This document shows, in pieces, positions 62,812 through 64,000 of a stretch of DNA of 64,000 bases. Position numbers and translations under genes: made by a program. The notes below the pieces were generated by a model. That model saw only the letters and a list, made by a program, of their open reading frames with translations. It was not told the origin of the DNA and did not search any database. The stretch is taken from positions 117,164 to 181,163 of the forward strand of contig JARVKI010000049.1 in NCBI GenBank assembly GCA_036674765.1, read 5' to 3'. The stretch comes from Seiridium cupressi. Lineage: Eukaryota; Ascomycota; Sordariomycetes; Amphisphaeriales; Sporocadaceae. Within the stretch, counting starts at the first letter, position 1; every line of letters starts with the position of its first letter.

Positions 62812-63876
62812 ATGGTGCCAGGCCGCTTGAGCACCGTGTTTGCCAGAATAGTCGCGCGGCGAGCGAAACCCTGGCGGAGGCCAGCATTATGCCGGGGCAG
62901 CTGTGTTTCTGACTTGTTGGGAAGAGCCTCTCTGGTCTCTCTCTTCTCTACAACAATCTACCGACAAGCACCAGGACCCCCGAAGAACACAGAGTTGTTC
63001 GCCAAAGCTCGCTTCTCGCACACGGACGTCCCCGAGCTTGCTTTCTGGGAGAGGATGGTACAGCCACCTTGGGTATCTGGCTTGGAGCCTGGAGAATGCC
63101 TCCAAGCTGCGCATGCCTATGTTGACTTGGCAGTCGCTGATCAGCCTGGGTGGCGCGACGGCCTTAGAAGTCCGGCCCAGGCACGATCCCGTGCTACGCT
63201 TCATTATCTGGCTGTAATGATCATGAACGGACCAGTCGGTCCAGCCTTCGGCATTGCCTTACATATCTACCACACGCTAGTGATGCTCAACTATTTGCCT
63301 TCGGTTGTGACTGTGATGCGCTTGGCGTTCATGCGCAACAAGCTGGGGCAGCCCCAATTCCGTCTGGCCGAGAAACAATTCGCCGCTCTGCTACGCCGAA
63401 AGAGCGATCCCAATGCTTGCACCCTACAGGGCCAGATGCTGGCGGCCAAGTTGACACCCGAGACGGACAAGCAGGCCCTAGAATGGTTCCATACGGCGGC
63501 GTTGCTCGGTGGAGAGGATCCCGGCGTCTGGGAGTGGCAGGCCAGCTGGGCACTGGACATGGGCAAGGTCTACCTGCGTTTGAACAAGCCGGAGAAGGCA
63601 AGGGAGCTTTGGAAGTACTGTGCCGAGACACTGGACGTAGCTGAGGGAGCTTGGCTGTATTCAACCATGCTTGACGCGTCCGACCCAGAGAAGTACCAAT
63701 GGGTTTGTAAAGCTGCCGTCTCTGGTGTTCAAATTGCCGCACGGGAGATGGCGCGGCTTGAGGGCATGAAACTGAAGACGCAGAATCTGGAGGACACGGG
63801 ACATTGGGAGAAAAAAGCAGCTTCCGTAATGCAAAGAGAATGGGAAGCCATAGCTGGAGATCAAGGAGTCACATGA
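62812..63876 (+). CDS. TPR/Sel1-like repeat protein, probably mitochondrial
   Basis: A single exon of 354 residues; I do not recognise an ortholog. The first 50 residues have nine or more Arg/Lys, many Ser/Ala/Leu and a single acidic residue (MVPGRLSTVFARIVARRAKP and on), as in a mitochondrial targeting peptide. A hydrophobic stretch (about 145-175, FGIALHIYHTLVMLNYLPSV) follows and may be membrane-associated. Residues about 185-345 contain helical repeats of the Sel1/TPR type, for example DKQALEWFHTAALLGG, ALDMGKVYLRLNKPEKAREL and PEKYQWVCKAAVSGVQIAAR. Such repeats mediate protein-protein contacts; no catalytic motif is visible. The ATG at 62812 keeps the targeting-like leader. It shares a promoter region with UTP16. 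Confidence 0.75.
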   Translation: MVPGRLSTVFARIVARRAKPWRRPALCRGSCVSDLLGRASLVSLFSTTIYRQAPGPPKNTELFAKARFSHTDVPELAFWERMVQPPWVSGLEPGECLQAAHAYVDLAVADQPGWRDGLRSPAQARSRATLHYLAVMIMNGPVGPAFGIALHIYHTLVMLNYLPSVVTVMRLAFMRNKLGQPQFRLAEKQFAALLRRKSDPNACTLQGQMLAAKLTPETDKQALEWFHTAALLGGEDPGVWEWQASWALDMGKVYLRLNKPEKARELWKYCAETLDVAEGAWLYSTMLDASDPEKYQWVCKAAVSGVQIAAREMARLEGMKLKTQNLEDTGHWEKKAASVMQREWEAIAGDQGVT

Positions 63877-63883
63877 CGAAACT

Positions 63884-63916
63884 GGGGGGGGGGGGGGGGG
63901 GGGGAAAAAAAAAAAA
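63884..63916. repeat. G21-A12 homopolymer junction at window end
   Basis: Twenty-one G followed directly by twelve A, starting seven bases after the stop codon of the TPR-like gene. The 84 bases after it are T/A homopolymer-rich and unlike the rest of the window. This looks like a contig-end or assembly artefact rather than real genomic sequence. Confidence 0.7.
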
Positions 63917-64000
63917 CCGTTTGTTTTTGTTTTACTGTTTTTTAAAAATTTGTTTTAAAAACACATTTTAAAAAATTATTGAAAATAAAAGTGTTTGTTT

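Overview
This is nuclear DNA of a filamentous ascomycete (Pezizomycotina, most like a Sordariomycete). Many genes carry introns of about 50-90 bases with GT...AG ends and CTAAC/CTGAC-like branch points. The gene families are typically fungal (HET, 2EXR, RMD1/DUF155, a Far1/Ste5-like scaffold). There are no operons, and intergenic stretches are long. All gene models come from reading ORFs and splice sites by eye; no homology search was run.

Layout. 1-14.7 kb: one huge exon of midasin (MDN1), cut by the left edge. 15.4-16.7 kb: a five-exon nitronate monooxygenase on the minus strand. 18.3-24.4 kb: an accessory-looking island with a HET-domain protein, a small protein with six Cys-Cys-Cys-His knuckles, and a 2EXR protein. 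25.7-27.8 kb: a RING-PHD protein. 30.6-31.4 kb: ribosomal protein eL43 in seven tiny exons. 32.6-33.7 kb: a broken saccharopine dehydrogenase-like gene. 34.4-36.2 kb: an RMD1/DUF155 membrane protein. 38.0-39.3 kb: an HMG-box protein of the NHP10 type. 40.0-41.8 kb: chaperonin subunit CCT8.

41.8-51.6 kb is nearly 10 kb in which I can support no gene. 51.6-55.3 kb holds a RING-PH-VWA protein with the Far1/Ste5 architecture. 56.4-57.7 kb encodes an isopenicillin-N-synthase-type dioxygenase. 58.7-60.7 kb encodes a multi-pass membrane protein with a Cys-rich ectodomain. 61.2-62.4 kb (UTP16) and 62.8-63.9 kb (a TPR/Sel1-like protein) are divergent. The window ends in homopolymer-rich sequence that looks like a contig end.

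Functionally, MDN1, UTP16 and eL43 all serve ribosome production, but they are scattered and show no sign of being a cluster. The core genes are conserved housekeeping genes. The variable part is the HET/Cys-knuckle/2EXR island, the pseudogene and the 41.8-51.6 kb desert. I found no convincing tRNA, 5S rRNA, CRISPR array or intact transposon. The strongest candidates for something under-described are the six-knuckle protein and the Far1/Ste5-like scaffold with its altered MIDAS site.
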